DNA of 64,000 bases, from NCBI RefSeq assembly GCF_000296385.1, contig NZ_JH815185.1:1-64000 (forward strand). Reading direction: 5' to 3'. The notes below the pieces were generated by a model that was given only the letters and a program-made list of their open reading frames with translations, did not search any database and was not told where the DNA came from. A program made the translations under genes and the position numbers. The DNA comes from Lachnoanaerobaculum sp. OBRC5-5 (GTDB lineage Bacteria > Bacillota > Clostridia > Lachnospirales > Lachnospiraceae). Below, in pieces: positions 41,340-51,461 of this stretch (positions are counted from its first letter, which is position 1; every line of letters starts with the position of its first letter).

Positions 41340-42269
41340 ATGAGCAAAGCAGTTGTTTTTGGAAGTTTCGTGGTAGACTTGATGGCCAGAAGTCCACATC
41401 TTCCGGTTCCCGGGGAGACAGTTAAGGGAAGCTATTTTAAGATGGGACCGGGAGGAAAAGGTTTTAATCAATGCGTAGCGGCTCATAAGGCCGGAGCAGA
41501 GGTTACCATGGTGACCAAATTGGGAAGAGATGCCTTTGGTAAAGTGGCAACAGATACAATGGATAGCCTAAATATGCCTAAGGATAATCTTTTGTTTTCA
41601 GATACTGAGGATACGGGTATAGCACTGATTCTGGTAGATGAAAACACAGCACAAAATGAGATTATTATAGTTCCATGTGCGTTAAATACTATAACAGATG
41701 AGGAAGTAAAAGGTACTGAGAAATTACTGTCAGATGCCGAGTATGTATTACTGCAGTTGGAAGTTAATCAAGATGCAAATGAAAAAATTGTCAAGCTTGC
41801 AAAAAAGCATAATTGCAAAGTTATTGTAAATACGGCACCGTACTCTCCTATATCAGAGGAGTTTTTATCAGACGTATATATGGTAACTCCAAATGAAGTA
41901 GAGGCAAGAGAGATTACAGGAGTAGAAGTAAAAGATCTTGAAAGCTGTAATAAAGCGGCAAATTTCTTTAAAGAAAAAGGTGTTGAAATTGTAGTTATTA
42001 CATTGGGAGAGATGGGAGCATATGTTTCTGTCAAAGAGAAGTCTGCCATAATATCTCCATATAAAGTAAAAGCTGTCGATACAACAGGAGCCGGAGATGC
42101 ATTTAACGGTGCTCTGTTAGCAGCATTGACAGAAGGAAAAGATATTTTTGAAGCGGTTAAGTTTGCTAATGCAGGAGCAGCATTATCTGTACAAAAGTAT
42201 GGAACAACACCGTCTATGCCGGATAGAAGAGAAATTGAAGATTTTATTTTGGAACAAAATAAAAAATAA
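41340..42269 (+). CDS. rbsK: Ribokinase (PfkB family)
   Basis: A 309-residue sugar kinase. The first PfkB signature appears as MGPGGKGFNQCVAAHKAGAE and the second, with catalytic Asp, as DTTGAGDAFNGALLAAL. It sits between a RbsR-like repressor and a RbsD/FucU gene with a ribose-type ABC transporter, so ribose or a similar pentose is the likely substrate; substrate identity is inference. GGGAGG precedes ATG 41340. Confidence 0.85.
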   Translation: MSKAVVFGSFVVDLMARSPHLPVPGETVKGSYFKMGPGGKGFNQCVAAHKAGAEVTMVTKLGRDAFGKVATDTMDSLNMPKDNLLFSDTEDTGIALILVDENTAQNEIIIVPCALNTITDEEVKGTEKLLSDAEYVLLQLEVNQDANEKIVKLAKKHNCKVIVNTAPYSPISEEFLSDVYMVTPNEVEAREITGVEVKDLESCNKAANFFKEKGVEIVVITLGEMGAYVSVKEKSAIISPYKVKAVDTTGAGDAFNGALLAALTEGKDIFEAVKFANAGAALSVQKYGTTPSMPDRREIEDFILEQNKK

Positions 42270-42317
42270 GCTTAGGTATAAGACAGTAGAATAATTTTAG
42301 ATTTAAGGAGAGATGAT

Positions 42318-42758
42318 ATGTTAAAAGGAATTCCGGAAATAATAGGTTCAGATTTACTTAAAGCAATGGCGGATATGGGACATGGTGATTTATTGGTTAT
42401 TGCAGATGACTTTTATCCACCGTTCAGCAAAAGTCCAAATGCCAGAAGTATACAGGCAAAGGGTAATACTGCACCCGAAATGTTGGAGGCTATACTTAAG
42501 CTTCTTCCTATTGATACTGAATATGTTGCTCATCCGGTTGAATACATGGTACCTGACAGTGATTCAGGTGTAGTGATGGAAAGCAACCCTGTTTGGGACA
42601 ATATTAAGGTTGTAATGGAAAAGTATGGTTATAAGGATGCTGTAGGTACAATTGAGAGAACAAAGTTTTATGAAAAAGCAAAGGATGCATTTGTAACAGT
42701 TTGTACAAGTGAAAGACAGCCTTATGGCTGCATCATATTACAAAAAGGTGTAATGTAA
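42318..42758 (+). CDS. RbsD/FucU-family sugar mutarotase
   Basis: A 146-residue pyranose mutarotase. The catalytic His lies in ADMGHGDLLVIADDFYPPF, and the C-terminal VCTSERQPYGCIILQKGV fits. The length and the C-terminal pattern look closer to FucU (L-fucose) than to RbsD (D-ribose), while the ribokinase next door suggests ribose. AAGGAG precedes ATG 42318. Confidence 0.85.
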   Translation: MLKGIPEIIGSDLLKAMADMGHGDLLVIADDFYPPFSKSPNARSIQAKGNTAPEMLEAILKLLPIDTEYVAHPVEYMVPDSDSGVVMESNPVWDNIKVVMEKYGYKDAVGTIERTKFYEKAKDAFVTVCTSERQPYGCIILQKGVM

Positions 42759-42770
42759 AAGGAGGAAAAT

Positions 42771-43856
42771 ATGAGAAAAACAGCTTTATTTTTAGCGGCA
42801 ATGATGGTTTTAGCAAGTAGTTTAACAGGTTGTGCAGGAAAGACTGCTACAAGTGAAAATACTCAAAGTAGCGGTGCAAATGAACAGGCGGCTCAAGGTG
42901 GTGATGAGAAAACCTATGATATAGTATATCTGTCACCATCAACAGCTTCACAGTTTTGGACATATGTCGGTATAGGAATTGAGAATGCAAAAAAGGATTT
43001 GGAAGAAAGTAAGGGTATAAAGATTAATTTTTCTACTGTAGGCCCTGCACAGGAAGCACAGACAGAGGATTATATAACAGCGTTTGAACAGTGTATTGCA
43101 AAGAAACCGGCAGCCATTGTAACCGCAACTCTGGCAATAGATGCAACTATACCAAAGGCTGCAGAAGCAACAAACAACGGTATTGTTTTAAACTTCGTAA
43201 ACTGCGGATTAGGTGTGGGAGATGACGGAGCAAATGCAGATACTTATAATCAATTCTACTATTGCTCAAATGATACTATTGGAGAAATGGCGGCAGAGGC
43301 ATTTGTAAATGCGGCAAAAGAAAAGAATATTACTTCAGGTGTAGTTGGAGTAAATATGAATGTTGAAAATGAGGCTCTAAACCACAGAATACAAAGCTTT
43401 AGAGATTATATGGCAAAGAATGCACCCGGATTTGAGCTGACAGATACATACTATAACGGAAACGTAGTAGAAACAGCACAAAGTAATGCAGAAAATGTCA
43501 TCTCTACATACGGTGATAAGCTGGTAGGAATGTACTCAGGAAATAATATAACAGGTGATGGTGTTTGCTTGGCAGTAGCTTCAGCAGGTATCGGATCAAA
43601 GATAGTTTCAGTAGCAGTTGATTCGGATGATAGTGAGATTGAAGCATTAAAGGCAGGAAACTTAAATGCAATAATAGTTCAGGATGCATATGCACAGGGA
43701 TACAAGTGCATGGAAAATGCAATATTGACACTTTTAGAGGGGAAAAATCCTGAAAGTAAAAAGCAGGTAAATTGTCCACCTGTAGTTATAAATTCTGAGA
43801 ATATGGCATCAGAGGAAATGCAAGATCTGTTAGATCCTACAAGACTAAAAAAATAA
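42771..43856 (+). CDS. Sugar ABC transporter, substrate-binding lipoprotein B
   Basis: A 361-residue type 1 periplasmic-binding protein with a lipoprotein signal (Cys in SSLTGCAGK) and a Ser/Gln/Gly-rich linker. The core includes DIVYLSPSTASQFWTYVGIGIEN and KIVSVAVDSDDSEIEALKAG, typical of ribose/galactose binding proteins. It follows the mutarotase by twelve bases, after GGAGG. Confidence 0.87.
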   Translation: MRKTALFLAAMMVLASSLTGCAGKTATSENTQSSGANEQAAQGGDEKTYDIVYLSPSTASQFWTYVGIGIENAKKDLEESKGIKINFSTVGPAQEAQTEDYITAFEQCIAKKPAAIVTATLAIDATIPKAAEATNNGIVLNFVNCGLGVGDDGANADTYNQFYYCSNDTIGEMAAEAFVNAAKEKNITSGVVGVNMNVENEALNHRIQSFRDYMAKNAPGFELTDTYYNGNVVETAQSNAENVISTYGDKLVGMYSGNNITGDGVCLAVASAGIGSKIVSVAVDSDDSEIEALKAGNLNAIIVQDAYAQGYKCMENAILTLLEGKNPESKKQVNCPPVVINSENMASEEMQDLLDPTRLKK

Positions 43857-43875
43857 GATTAAGGTGGCATAAACC

Positions 43876-45387
43876 ATGGAAGACTTAATATTGAAAGTGG
43901 AAAATGTATCCAAATATTATCCGGGAGTTACAGCACTGAATAATGTCAGTTTTACAATAAAAAAGGGTGAGGTAAGAGCATTAGTAGGAGAGAACGGTGC
44001 CGGAAAATCAACCTTGATTAAATGTATTATGGGTGTTGAACGACCTGATACCGGTCATGTCAGTATGAACTATAATGGAGAATGGGTTATAAATACTGAT
44101 GCATTGGAAGCGCAAAGGCATGGAGTATTTGCTAATTATCAAAATGTAAACATTGCAGACGAATTGAGTGTGGCAGAGAATTATTTTTTAGGGAATCAAC
44201 CACGCAATGCTTTTGGCATTATAGATTGGAAGAAAATGAATGAAGAGAGTTCCAAGATATTACATAAATTTTCTATGGACATTGACCCAAGAGAAAAGAT
44301 AAATAGGCTACCACTGGCAATGCAAGCAATGGTTACCATCAGTAAGATAGCTTTAAATGATAATATAAAATTAGTTATTTTTGATGAGCCCACAGCACTT
44401 TTGGAAAATGAAAAAACAAAGATTCTGTTTGACTTTATAAAGTCTTTAAAAGAGCAGGGAGTAAGTGTTATTTATATTTCTCACAGATTGGAAGAAATAA
44501 TGGATATATGTGACAGTGTAACAGTACTGAAAGACGGTACCTATGTGGACACTCAGCCTATTGAAAATGTGAGTAAAGATATACTTATTTCTATGATGGT
44601 GGGTAGAGAAATGTCGGACATATACAATATAAGACATTTTAAACCCGGAAAAGAGTTGCTGAGAGTAGAGAACTTTTCAGATGATGATAATTTTAGAGAT
44701 ATAAATTTTCAGGTTCATGAAGGTGAAATAGTCGGCTTTGTAGGACTGGTCGGTGCCGGAAGAAGTGAAGTGATGAGAGCTTTATGTGGACTTAGTCATA
44801 AAACAGGAGATGTTTATATTAGAGAGGCCAAAACTGATATAAAAAATCCAGCAGATGCTATGGAGAAAGGCATAAGTTTTTTAACGGAAGACCGAAGAAA
44901 AGACGGATTGGCACTGCAGTTACCGATAAGTATAAATATTAATATGAATTCATATAAAATGATAAGCAGTAACGGAGTTATATCTTTAAGCAAAGAGATT
45001 GAAAGAGCAAAGGAATTTTGCAAAAAGGTAAATGTTAAAACTCCAAATATTTCACAGTTGGTGGGAAATCTTTCAGGTGGTAATCAACAAAAGGTCGTTA
45101 TTGCAAAGCTGCTTTGCTTGAACCCTGATATATTGATTTTTGATGAGCCTACGGTAGGTGTTGATGTAGGTGCAAAGGAAGAAATATATAAGATCATGGA
45201 GGATTTAACATCGCAGGGCAAGGGAATTATTTTGATATCTTCATATTTGCCTGAAGTGATGGGATTATCAGACAGACTTATTGTAATGGCAGGTGGACAA
45301 GTTACAGGTGATTTTAGCAGAGAAGAAGTAACTAAGCTTCGAGAAGAAGATGTGCTCTTATGTGCATCTCATGAAGCTGCAGTATAG
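43876..45387 (+). CDS. Sugar ABC transporter, ATP-binding protein B
   Basis: A 503-residue RbsA-type tandem ATPase. Walker A is GENGAGKSTLIK in the first half and the degenerate GLVGAGRSEVM in the second. Signature LSGGNQQKVVIAKL and DILIFDEPTVGVDVG are in the second half. In the first half the signature reads LPLAMQAMVTISKI instead of LSxGxxQ, so that half may be less active, although VIFDEPTALL is intact. Confidence 0.92.
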   Translation: MEDLILKVENVSKYYPGVTALNNVSFTIKKGEVRALVGENGAGKSTLIKCIMGVERPDTGHVSMNYNGEWVINTDALEAQRHGVFANYQNVNIADELSVAENYFLGNQPRNAFGIIDWKKMNEESSKILHKFSMDIDPREKINRLPLAMQAMVTISKIALNDNIKLVIFDEPTALLENEKTKILFDFIKSLKEQGVSVIYISHRLEEIMDICDSVTVLKDGTYVDTQPIENVSKDILISMMVGREMSDIYNIRHFKPGKELLRVENFSDDDNFRDINFQVHEGEIVGFVGLVGAGRSEVMRALCGLSHKTGDVYIREAKTDIKNPADAMEKGISFLTEDRRKDGLALQLPISININMNSYKMISSNGVISLSKEIERAKEFCKKVNVKTPNISQLVGNLSGGNQQKVVIAKLLCLNPDILIFDEPTVGVDVGAKEEIYKIMEDLTSQGKGIILISSYLPEVMGLSDRLIVMAGGQVTGDFSREEVTKLREEDVLLCASHEAAV

Positions 45388-45396
45388 GGGGAACAG

Positions 45397-46365
45397 ATGT
45401 TAAATAAGGATAAAACATTTAAATTAAAAGATTTGGCTAAACATACAGAGTTTACATTAATAATTATTATAGTTGGTCTGTTTATATTGGCATCTGTTTT
45501 TACCGAGAACTTTTTCTCGACCTATAACATTACAAACCTTATGAAGCAGTGTGCTATCATCGGAGTTTTGGCTGTAGCACAGACTATTATAATATCAACA
45601 GGCGGTATAGATATAAGTGGTGGTGCTATAACAGGATTATCCTGTATGGTCTTGGCACTATTACAGAGAGATACCAATTTAAATGTATTTGTTACACTGA
45701 TTATAGCAGTCATAGTATCTGTAATTGCAGGTTTTATTAACGGATTTATTATACATGATTTTAAAGTACCTCCAATGATTGCAACATTGGGAAGTGCAAC
45801 AATTATCAGAGGTATAGTAAAGATAATCAGTAAAGCATTAACTGTTAGTGGATTGAATAAAGGTATTTTAGATATGGGTAATCTTAGCCTGTTTAACTTG
45901 ATACCTGTATTAGCTATTATATGGATAGCAGTAGCAATTATTATATTTCTTGTTTTGAAATATACTATATTCGGACGAAATCTGTATATCATAGGTAGCG
46001 GAGTTGAAGTAGCAAGGCTTAGCGGTATTAAAGTAAGAAAGATGTTCTACTCAGTATATGCTTTGGCAGGATTATTATACGGAATAGCGGGAATAATGTT
46101 GGCAGCCAGAGTACAGTCGGCACTTCCTACCGGCGGTGAAGGATATGATATGAATGCCATTGCAGCGGCTGTTATAGGAGGTGCATCTCTTTCAGGAGGA
46201 AGAGGAACGGTAAGCGGTACTTTACTTGGAACTATACTTATGGTTATTATCAATAATGCCGGAGTACAATTCGGGTTAAATACTCATATTCTGGAAATAA
46301 CAAGCGGCGTACTTATAGTATTTGCAGTAACAATGGATATGTTAAAGAATAGAGTTAAAAAATAA
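45397..46365 (+). CDS. Sugar ABC transporter, permease B
   Basis: A 322-residue RbsC-type permease with eight to ten helices and the ATPase-contacting loop GRNLYIIGSGVEVARLSGIKVRK; GASLSGGRGTVSGTLLG is typical. A GGGG site precedes ATG 45397. It closes the operon, and a terminator follows. Confidence 0.92.
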   Translation: MLNKDKTFKLKDLAKHTEFTLIIIIVGLFILASVFTENFFSTYNITNLMKQCAIIGVLAVAQTIIISTGGIDISGGAITGLSCMVLALLQRDTNLNVFVTLIIAVIVSVIAGFINGFIIHDFKVPPMIATLGSATIIRGIVKIISKALTVSGLNKGILDMGNLSLFNLIPVLAIIWIAVAIIIFLVLKYTIFGRNLYIIGSGVEVARLSGIKVRKMFYSVYALAGLLYGIAGIMLAARVQSALPTGGEGYDMNAIAAAVIGGASLSGGRGTVSGTLLGTILMVIINNAGVQFGLNTHILEITSGVLIVFAVTMDMLKNRVKK

Positions 46366-46383
46366 AATACTAATACCAATAAT

Positions 46384-46415
46384 AAAAACGTCAAGTCTTG
46401 CAGCTTGGCGTTTTT
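46384..46415 (+). terminator. Terminator of the ribose-type operon
   Basis: AAAAACGTCAAG (46384-46395) pairs with CTTGGCGTTTTT (46404-46415), with one G-T pair and a T-run. Confidence 0.85.
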
Positions 46416-46587
46416 GTTAGAAAACAGTTGTTAAAAATTTATTCTTTATATAAAATTTGTTATTATAATTGCATTTATTAGATATTATGATATAATAAGC
46501 TTACAATATTATTAAGTGGAGTAGGGTATAAATATTAACAATTATGAAGTGATTTTATACCCATATGTCTAGACAAGGAGGATTTAT

Positions 46588-47979
46588 ATGACAGGTTTAC
46601 CACTTATATTCGTGTTTATTTTGGCGGTTATCGTTATGATAGTTGCCATCTCAAAGTTTGGTGTACATCCGTTTATATCTATTATGTGTATATCACTTAT
46701 TTTGGGACTTGTAGCAGGAATACCGCTTGTAGATAAGACATTGGAAGACGGAACAAAGATACAAGGTCTTGCAAGTGTTATCGGAGCAGGATTTTCAGGT
46801 ACTTTTTCAAGTATAGGTATTGTTATCATACTTGGTGCTCTGATCGGAACTATTTTGGAGAAAACAGGTGCGGCTTTTAAACTGGCAGATATGGTTATAA
46901 AGCTGGTTGGAAGAAACAATCCTGTTTTGGCGGTAGAGCTTATGGGTTGGGTAGTTTCAATTCCTGTATTCTGTGATTCGGGATTTGTTATCTTAAACCC
47001 TATCAGAAAAGCTTTGGTAAAGAGAACGGCTCAGTCGTCTGTGGCTATGACAGTTGGTCTTTCAGCAGGTCTTTACATTTCACATGTATTTATACCGCCT
47101 ACACCGGGACCTATAGCTGCAGCTTCTACACTTGGTATAGGTGATAACCTCTTACTTGTAATGGGTATGGGTGCTGTATGTTCCATATTCCCTCTTATAG
47201 CAGGTTTATTCTATGCTAAATTTATCGGCAAGAGTGTAAAGGCTGATGATGAGGCTGATTCAGGTGAAGTTACAAAGACATATGAAGAGCTTGTAGCCGA
47301 GTACGGCAAGCTTCCAAGCGGACCGATGTCTTTAGCGCCTATTTTAGTTCCTGTTTTACTTATGGCTATTGCATCAATAGTTGCAATGATGAAGATGGAC
47401 GGAGTATTTGCGGACGTTTTAAAATTCCTCGGAACACCTATTATAGCTCTTGCGGTCGGTACGGTTTTCGGTGTATTACAGCTTCAGGGTACAGGCAAGA
47501 TGAAGGACTTTTACAGCATTACAAATGAGACATTAAAGACTGTAGGACCTATATTGTTCGTGACTGCGGCAGGTGGTGTACTCGGTAAGGTTATAGCATC
47601 TTCGGATATGGTTAACTTTATAAAGGATCATGCAGCTGTTCTCAGCACAATGGGCATGCTTTTCCCGTTCTTATTGTCCGCTATTTTAAAGAGTGCACAG
47701 GGTTCATCTACAGTAGCTCTTACAACTACTGCAGGTATTGTTGCTCCACTGTTACCGGCACTTGGATTTGCAAGTCCTATGAGTGCTACACTTGTAACTA
47801 TGGCAATCGGTGCGGGTGCAATGACTGTTTCACATGCCAATGACTCATATTTCTGGGTTGTTACAAACTTCGGTGCGATGTCACCTGAAAAGGGATATAA
47901 GACACAGACTGTATGTACATTGCTCTTAGGTATTGCAGGTATTGTTGAAATAATGCTTCTCAGCTTATTTTTACACTAA
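46588..47979 (+). CDS. GntP-family gluconate-type permease
   Basis: A 463-residue permease with about 12-14 helices. Segments FGVHPFISIMCISLILGLVAGI, GAAFKLADMVIKLVGRNNP, FIPPTPGPIAAAS and AQGSSTVALTTTAG are typical of the gluconate:H+ symporter family, whose members carry gluconate, glycerate or related sugar acids. There is no kinase or dehydratase gene beside it to fix the substrate. AAGGAGG precedes ATG 46588. Confidence 0.9.
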   Translation: MTGLPLIFVFILAVIVMIVAISKFGVHPFISIMCISLILGLVAGIPLVDKTLEDGTKIQGLASVIGAGFSGTFSSIGIVIILGALIGTILEKTGAAFKLADMVIKLVGRNNPVLAVELMGWVVSIPVFCDSGFVILNPIRKALVKRTAQSSVAMTVGLSAGLYISHVFIPPTPGPIAAASTLGIGDNLLLVMGMGAVCSIFPLIAGLFYAKFIGKSVKADDEADSGEVTKTYEELVAEYGKLPSGPMSLAPILVPVLLMAIASIVAMMKMDGVFADVLKFLGTPIIALAVGTVFGVLQLQGTGKMKDFYSITNETLKTVGPILFVTAAGGVLGKVIASSDMVNFIKDHAAVLSTMGMLFPFLLSAILKSAQGSSTVALTTTAGIVAPLLPALGFASPMSATLVTMAIGAGAMTVSHANDSYFWVVTNFGAMSPEKGYKTQTVCTLLLGIAGIVEIMLLSLFLH

Positions 47980-47999
47980 TTAAATAGACTTTTATTAAG

Positions 48000-48040
48000 A
48001 GGCACAAATTTTATTTTTGTAAGATTTGTGCCTTATTTTT
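48000..48040 (+). terminator. Terminator after the GntP permease
   Basis: AGGCACAAAT (48000-48009) pairs with ATTTGTGCCT (48024-48033), followed by a T-rich tail. Confidence 0.85.
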
Positions 48041-48193
48041 ATTGAAAAATATTATATTATGAAATCTGCTGACAGTAATTTTTATATATGGTATATTTAT
48101 ATTGATTGCGCTTAAGGCGTTTTAAGGATGGATTCCTAAGTTTACTGATATAAGTTCAGTAAGATAAAAATATAAATTTTATAGGAAAATAAC

Positions 48194-49702
48194 ATGGAAT
48201 TACTTGAACAATGTAAAACCTGGAATGATGACGGTGATTATGAGAGCGTAGTTGATGCGCTTGAGATATTGCCGGAGAATGCCAGAACACCTGAGATGGA
48301 TTCGGAACTTGCAAGAGCCTATAATAACCTTGGAGAACCGGGGGAATATAAGTTGTTTGCACAGGCGCTTGAATTGTTAAAGCCTCATGAAGAATATTTT
48401 AGAGGAAATCATAAGTATTATTTCAGGTTGGCATATTCATACTATTATTTGGATGAAGACGGACTTGCCCTGCACTACTTCAAAAAAGCTTTGGATTCAA
48501 AGCCGGGAGACAGTGATACTATAGAAATGATGACTTCCTGTGCCGATATGCTTTCAGAATCGGACTTAAGAATAAAAATGTCTGAAAGAGTAAGCACGAT
48601 GTGGGAAGATGTAAGAAAAGATATAAATAAGTACAATAAACTTGATAAAGACTTTTATTCAAATGCTTTGTCCGTCATTGCAAAAAGTATTAAGGAAATA
48701 TCAAAAAGAACCGATGTTCATATAACAGGTGATAGAACAATGGAACTTGAGGCAGGTGATGATAAATCATATATTTTCATGCTTCAATATGTACTTGATG
48801 TAATGCCCGGGGATTTAAGAGAGCTTTTTGATATAAGAATAGGTATATCACCGAAATCGGATATTCCCGATACATCTTTTTTTAATGACAGAGAGTATGA
48901 TATAACAGGACTAAGATTTTTTGTCAGTGATGACAGGCAGATAGTTATCTATGCGGATCAATTTGATATGCCTCTGGAGGTTTTTGAAAAGCTCTTTATT
49001 GATATATTCGGTGAAATAGATTTGATGGCAAATGACTTTGAATTTGACTTTGCAGATATAGAGGACTTTGATTCTCCGAATGATGAGACATGTGAAATAG
49101 TACTTAAGTTTAAGAGCAGAGAAGATTTTTTAAAAGAATGTGTTGACTACAGAGGACTTAGAGCATGTGCCGAGGGTAAGGGCGCAAGGCTTGGAATAAA
49201 TGCAAAAGACTATCTGAAAATGTATTCAGGCTATCAGTTGCCTTCTATAACGGAGGATGAGATAAGAGAGGATATATATACAGGAACCACCTGTTTACCT
49301 TCTCTTGTAAGTGAGTATATGTCCTCAAATCTGTTTGATAAAATGCCGATAATGGATGAGTTATACAGAAACGGAGTTGCGGCCGGATTTTTCTGCTTCA
49401 GCATTGACCAAAAAAAATACTCGGATGATATGCTGGAATATGAGTTTGAAATAATGAACTTAAGAAATCAGCTTATTGAATATATCATGAAGAGGTTGAA
49501 AGAAAAAAACAGAGAACATGATATCGCATTCCTTGAGGGTGCAACCGGTAAAAAATACGGATATCTTGATTTTTTAATATTTGGAAGTTTTATGCTTATA
49601 ATGAATACTGCATGTGATTTTTTTGAAAAGAATAAAATACCTTTTGCAGGCTATAAAACTTTTAGAAAAATATCAAAAATAATAACTTTTGTGGAGGACT
49701 AA
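48194..49702 (+). CDS. TPR-like protein of unknown function
   Basis: A 502-residue acidic soluble protein. Residues 1-110 contain tetratricopeptide-like helix pairs (ESVVDALEILPENARTPEMDSEL, ELARAYNNLG, FRLAYSYYYLDEDGLALHYFKKAL). The remainder is a mix of helices and strands rich in Asp and Glu that I do not recognise. Its stop overlaps the next start by one base, so the two proteins are made together. Conserved pairs of this kind occur in clostridial genomes, but no role is known to me. Confidence 0.6.
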   Translation: MELLEQCKTWNDDGDYESVVDALEILPENARTPEMDSELARAYNNLGEPGEYKLFAQALELLKPHEEYFRGNHKYYFRLAYSYYYLDEDGLALHYFKKALDSKPGDSDTIEMMTSCADMLSESDLRIKMSERVSTMWEDVRKDINKYNKLDKDFYSNALSVIAKSIKEISKRTDVHITGDRTMELEAGDDKSYIFMLQYVLDVMPGDLRELFDIRIGISPKSDIPDTSFFNDREYDITGLRFFVSDDRQIVIYADQFDMPLEVFEKLFIDIFGEIDLMANDFEFDFADIEDFDSPNDETCEIVLKFKSREDFLKECVDYRGLRACAEGKGARLGINAKDYLKMYSGYQLPSITEDEIREDIYTGTTCLPSLVSEYMSSNLFDKMPIMDELYRNGVAAGFFCFSIDQKKYSDDMLEYEFEIMNLRNQLIEYIMKRLKEKNREHDIAFLEGATGKKYGYLDFLIFGSFMLIMNTACDFFEKNKIPFAGYKTFRKISKIITFVED

Positions 49703-50997
49703 TGTTTAATTTTTTTAAGAAAAAGCAGAATGAGGTAGAGATACCACAGGTACAACCAATGGCGGCATGGGAGGAAAACTCCTATATGCATGTACTTTCA
49801 AATCTTGTAGATGATGAAGATATTGAAGGTGCAAGGGAAAGAATTGAAGCGATTGAAGGTGTAAAACTTATAGAGTTTAATGAAAAAGATGACGGCTCAG
49901 GCAATCTTACATTGGAATATAAGGGTGAAGAGTATGGTGTAGGATTCTATTTTGAGGACTTTGTTTTGGAAAGTTTGTATTCTTTGCAGAACCAAAAGAT
50001 TCATGATGAGGACTTTTTAGAGATACAGGAAAAGGATACTTCATTTGTTATTCATATGAACTTTAATAAGAATTATTTTGATTCATATCATTTACAGCTA
50101 AAGCTTATAATGGCATTTTTCCCTGATACACTTGCTGTAGTGGATGAAAGTGCAGAGAGACTTTTAAGCGGAAGATGGGTAAAACTTGCGGCAGAGTCAA
50201 GTGTTACACCTAATGCCGAAAGTTTATTTACCGTACAGGCGGTATTTGATGATGAAACAAAGAAAGTTTGGCTTCATACACACGGTATGTGCAGAACAGG
50301 CTTTTCGGAGTTTGAACTTTTAGATGTAAGTCAGGACAATGCAAATGATATTTATTACTTATTAAATACAGTGGCTTGTAGAGTACTGTATCAAAATGAG
50401 GCTATAGAAGATTATATTTTCCTGGGTGAGTTCATAGACGGAAATGAGATAGTAGTTGCACCACTTCCTTGGAATGTTGCTATTGAGAAGTATCCTTCAA
50501 ATATACTTGGAGGCCCTGCGGACAGAGTTGACAGTCACAATACAAACAGTCAGGTTATTTTCCTTTTCTTATCTGAGGAGGATGCAAATAACGGTAAGTA
50601 TACAAAGCCTTCTGAGATAGAGGACAAGCTTATCGAAAATCCGCTCTATTATTATACAAATGAGCAAACAGATCATATGAAGTTTATGGCAAGAGACAGA
50701 TATGAACTTTTGAGAAATGCAATTTTGGAAAATCCAAGCTACAGAGCATTGATAAAGGTCGGATTACCTACAGACGGTGAGGATGGAAAGCCTGATTATG
50801 AAAATCTTGAGCACATCTGGTTTGAACTTATAGAATTTACAGAGGAAGGATTTAAGGCGGTTCTTACACAGGCACCATATAGAGTTTCAGCCATGAAAGA
50901 GGGCGATGAGGGTGAATATACCGTCAATGATGTAACGGATTGGATTATTTATACAGATGAAATGAGTATAGATCCGAATACTGCATATTTATTATAG
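49702..50997 (+). CDS. DUF4026-like protein
   Basis: A 431-residue acidic soluble protein starting MFNFFKKKQNEVEIPQVQPM. The body has a beta-rich part (LTLEYKGEEYGVGFYFEDFVLES) and a C-terminal part with EHIWFELIEFTEEGFKAVLTQAPYRV, matching my memory of DUF4026 proteins, which often carry a DUF2314-like tail. The function is unknown. It is translationally coupled to the TPR-like gene. Confidence 0.55.
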   Translation: MFNFFKKKQNEVEIPQVQPMAAWEENSYMHVLSNLVDDEDIEGARERIEAIEGVKLIEFNEKDDGSGNLTLEYKGEEYGVGFYFEDFVLESLYSLQNQKIHDEDFLEIQEKDTSFVIHMNFNKNYFDSYHLQLKLIMAFFPDTLAVVDESAERLLSGRWVKLAAESSVTPNAESLFTVQAVFDDETKKVWLHTHGMCRTGFSEFELLDVSQDNANDIYYLLNTVACRVLYQNEAIEDYIFLGEFIDGNEIVVAPLPWNVAIEKYPSNILGGPADRVDSHNTNSQVIFLFLSEEDANNGKYTKPSEIEDKLIENPLYYYTNEQTDHMKFMARDRYELLRNAILENPSYRALIKVGLPTDGEDGKPDYENLEHIWFELIEFTEEGFKAVLTQAPYRVSAMKEGDEGEYTVNDVTDWIIYTDEMSIDPNTAYLL

Positions 50998-51008
50998 GGG
51001 GAGAGATT

Positions 51009-51461
51009 ATGTTTTTTACAAACATAAAGATTGCTAAGAAGTATAATTACTTAAATGAAAAGTTTTTGGCTGCATATGACTGGTTAAGAAACAATGATTT
51101 AAAGGCATTGGAGCCGGGTAAGTATGAAATAGCGGGTGATGATGTGGTTGCAAATGTACAAGTATACGATACATTGCCTGTTGAAGAAAAAAGATTTGAG
51201 GCACATGATAAATTTTTTGATATCCAGTGTCTGGTGGAGGGTGTTGAATTTTTCGGGGTATGCAATAGAGAAGGTCTTACAGTAATTGAAAGTAAGCCTG
51301 AAAAAGACGTCATTTTCTACGATAAACCGGAGGTATATGGACATGTCATTTTGTATCCCGGAGACTTTATAGTAGTAGCACCGGAAGATGCACATATGCC
51401 CGGATGCGCACTTACTGCTCCTGCAGCTGCCAAAAAGGTGGTTGTAAAAGTAAGAGTATGA
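51009..51461 (+). CDS. YhcH/YjgK/YiaL-family protein
   Basis: A 150-residue cupin-like protein of the YhcH family, often linked with sialic acid or other sugar metabolism. Visible are VQVYDTLPVEEKRFEAHDKFFDIQCLVEG, with the His and Glu metal-ligand candidates, and FIVVAPEDAHMPGCAL with another His. GGGGGAGAG precedes ATG 51009. Its last codons overlap the start of brnQ (ATGA), although the functions are unrelated. Confidence 0.85.
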   Translation: MFFTNIKIAKKYNYLNEKFLAAYDWLRNNDLKALEPGKYEIAGDDVVANVQVYDTLPVEEKRFEAHDKFFDIQCLVEGVEFFGVCNREGLTVIESKPEKDVIFYDKPEVYGHVILYPGDFIVVAPEDAHMPGCALTAPAAAKKVVVKVRV

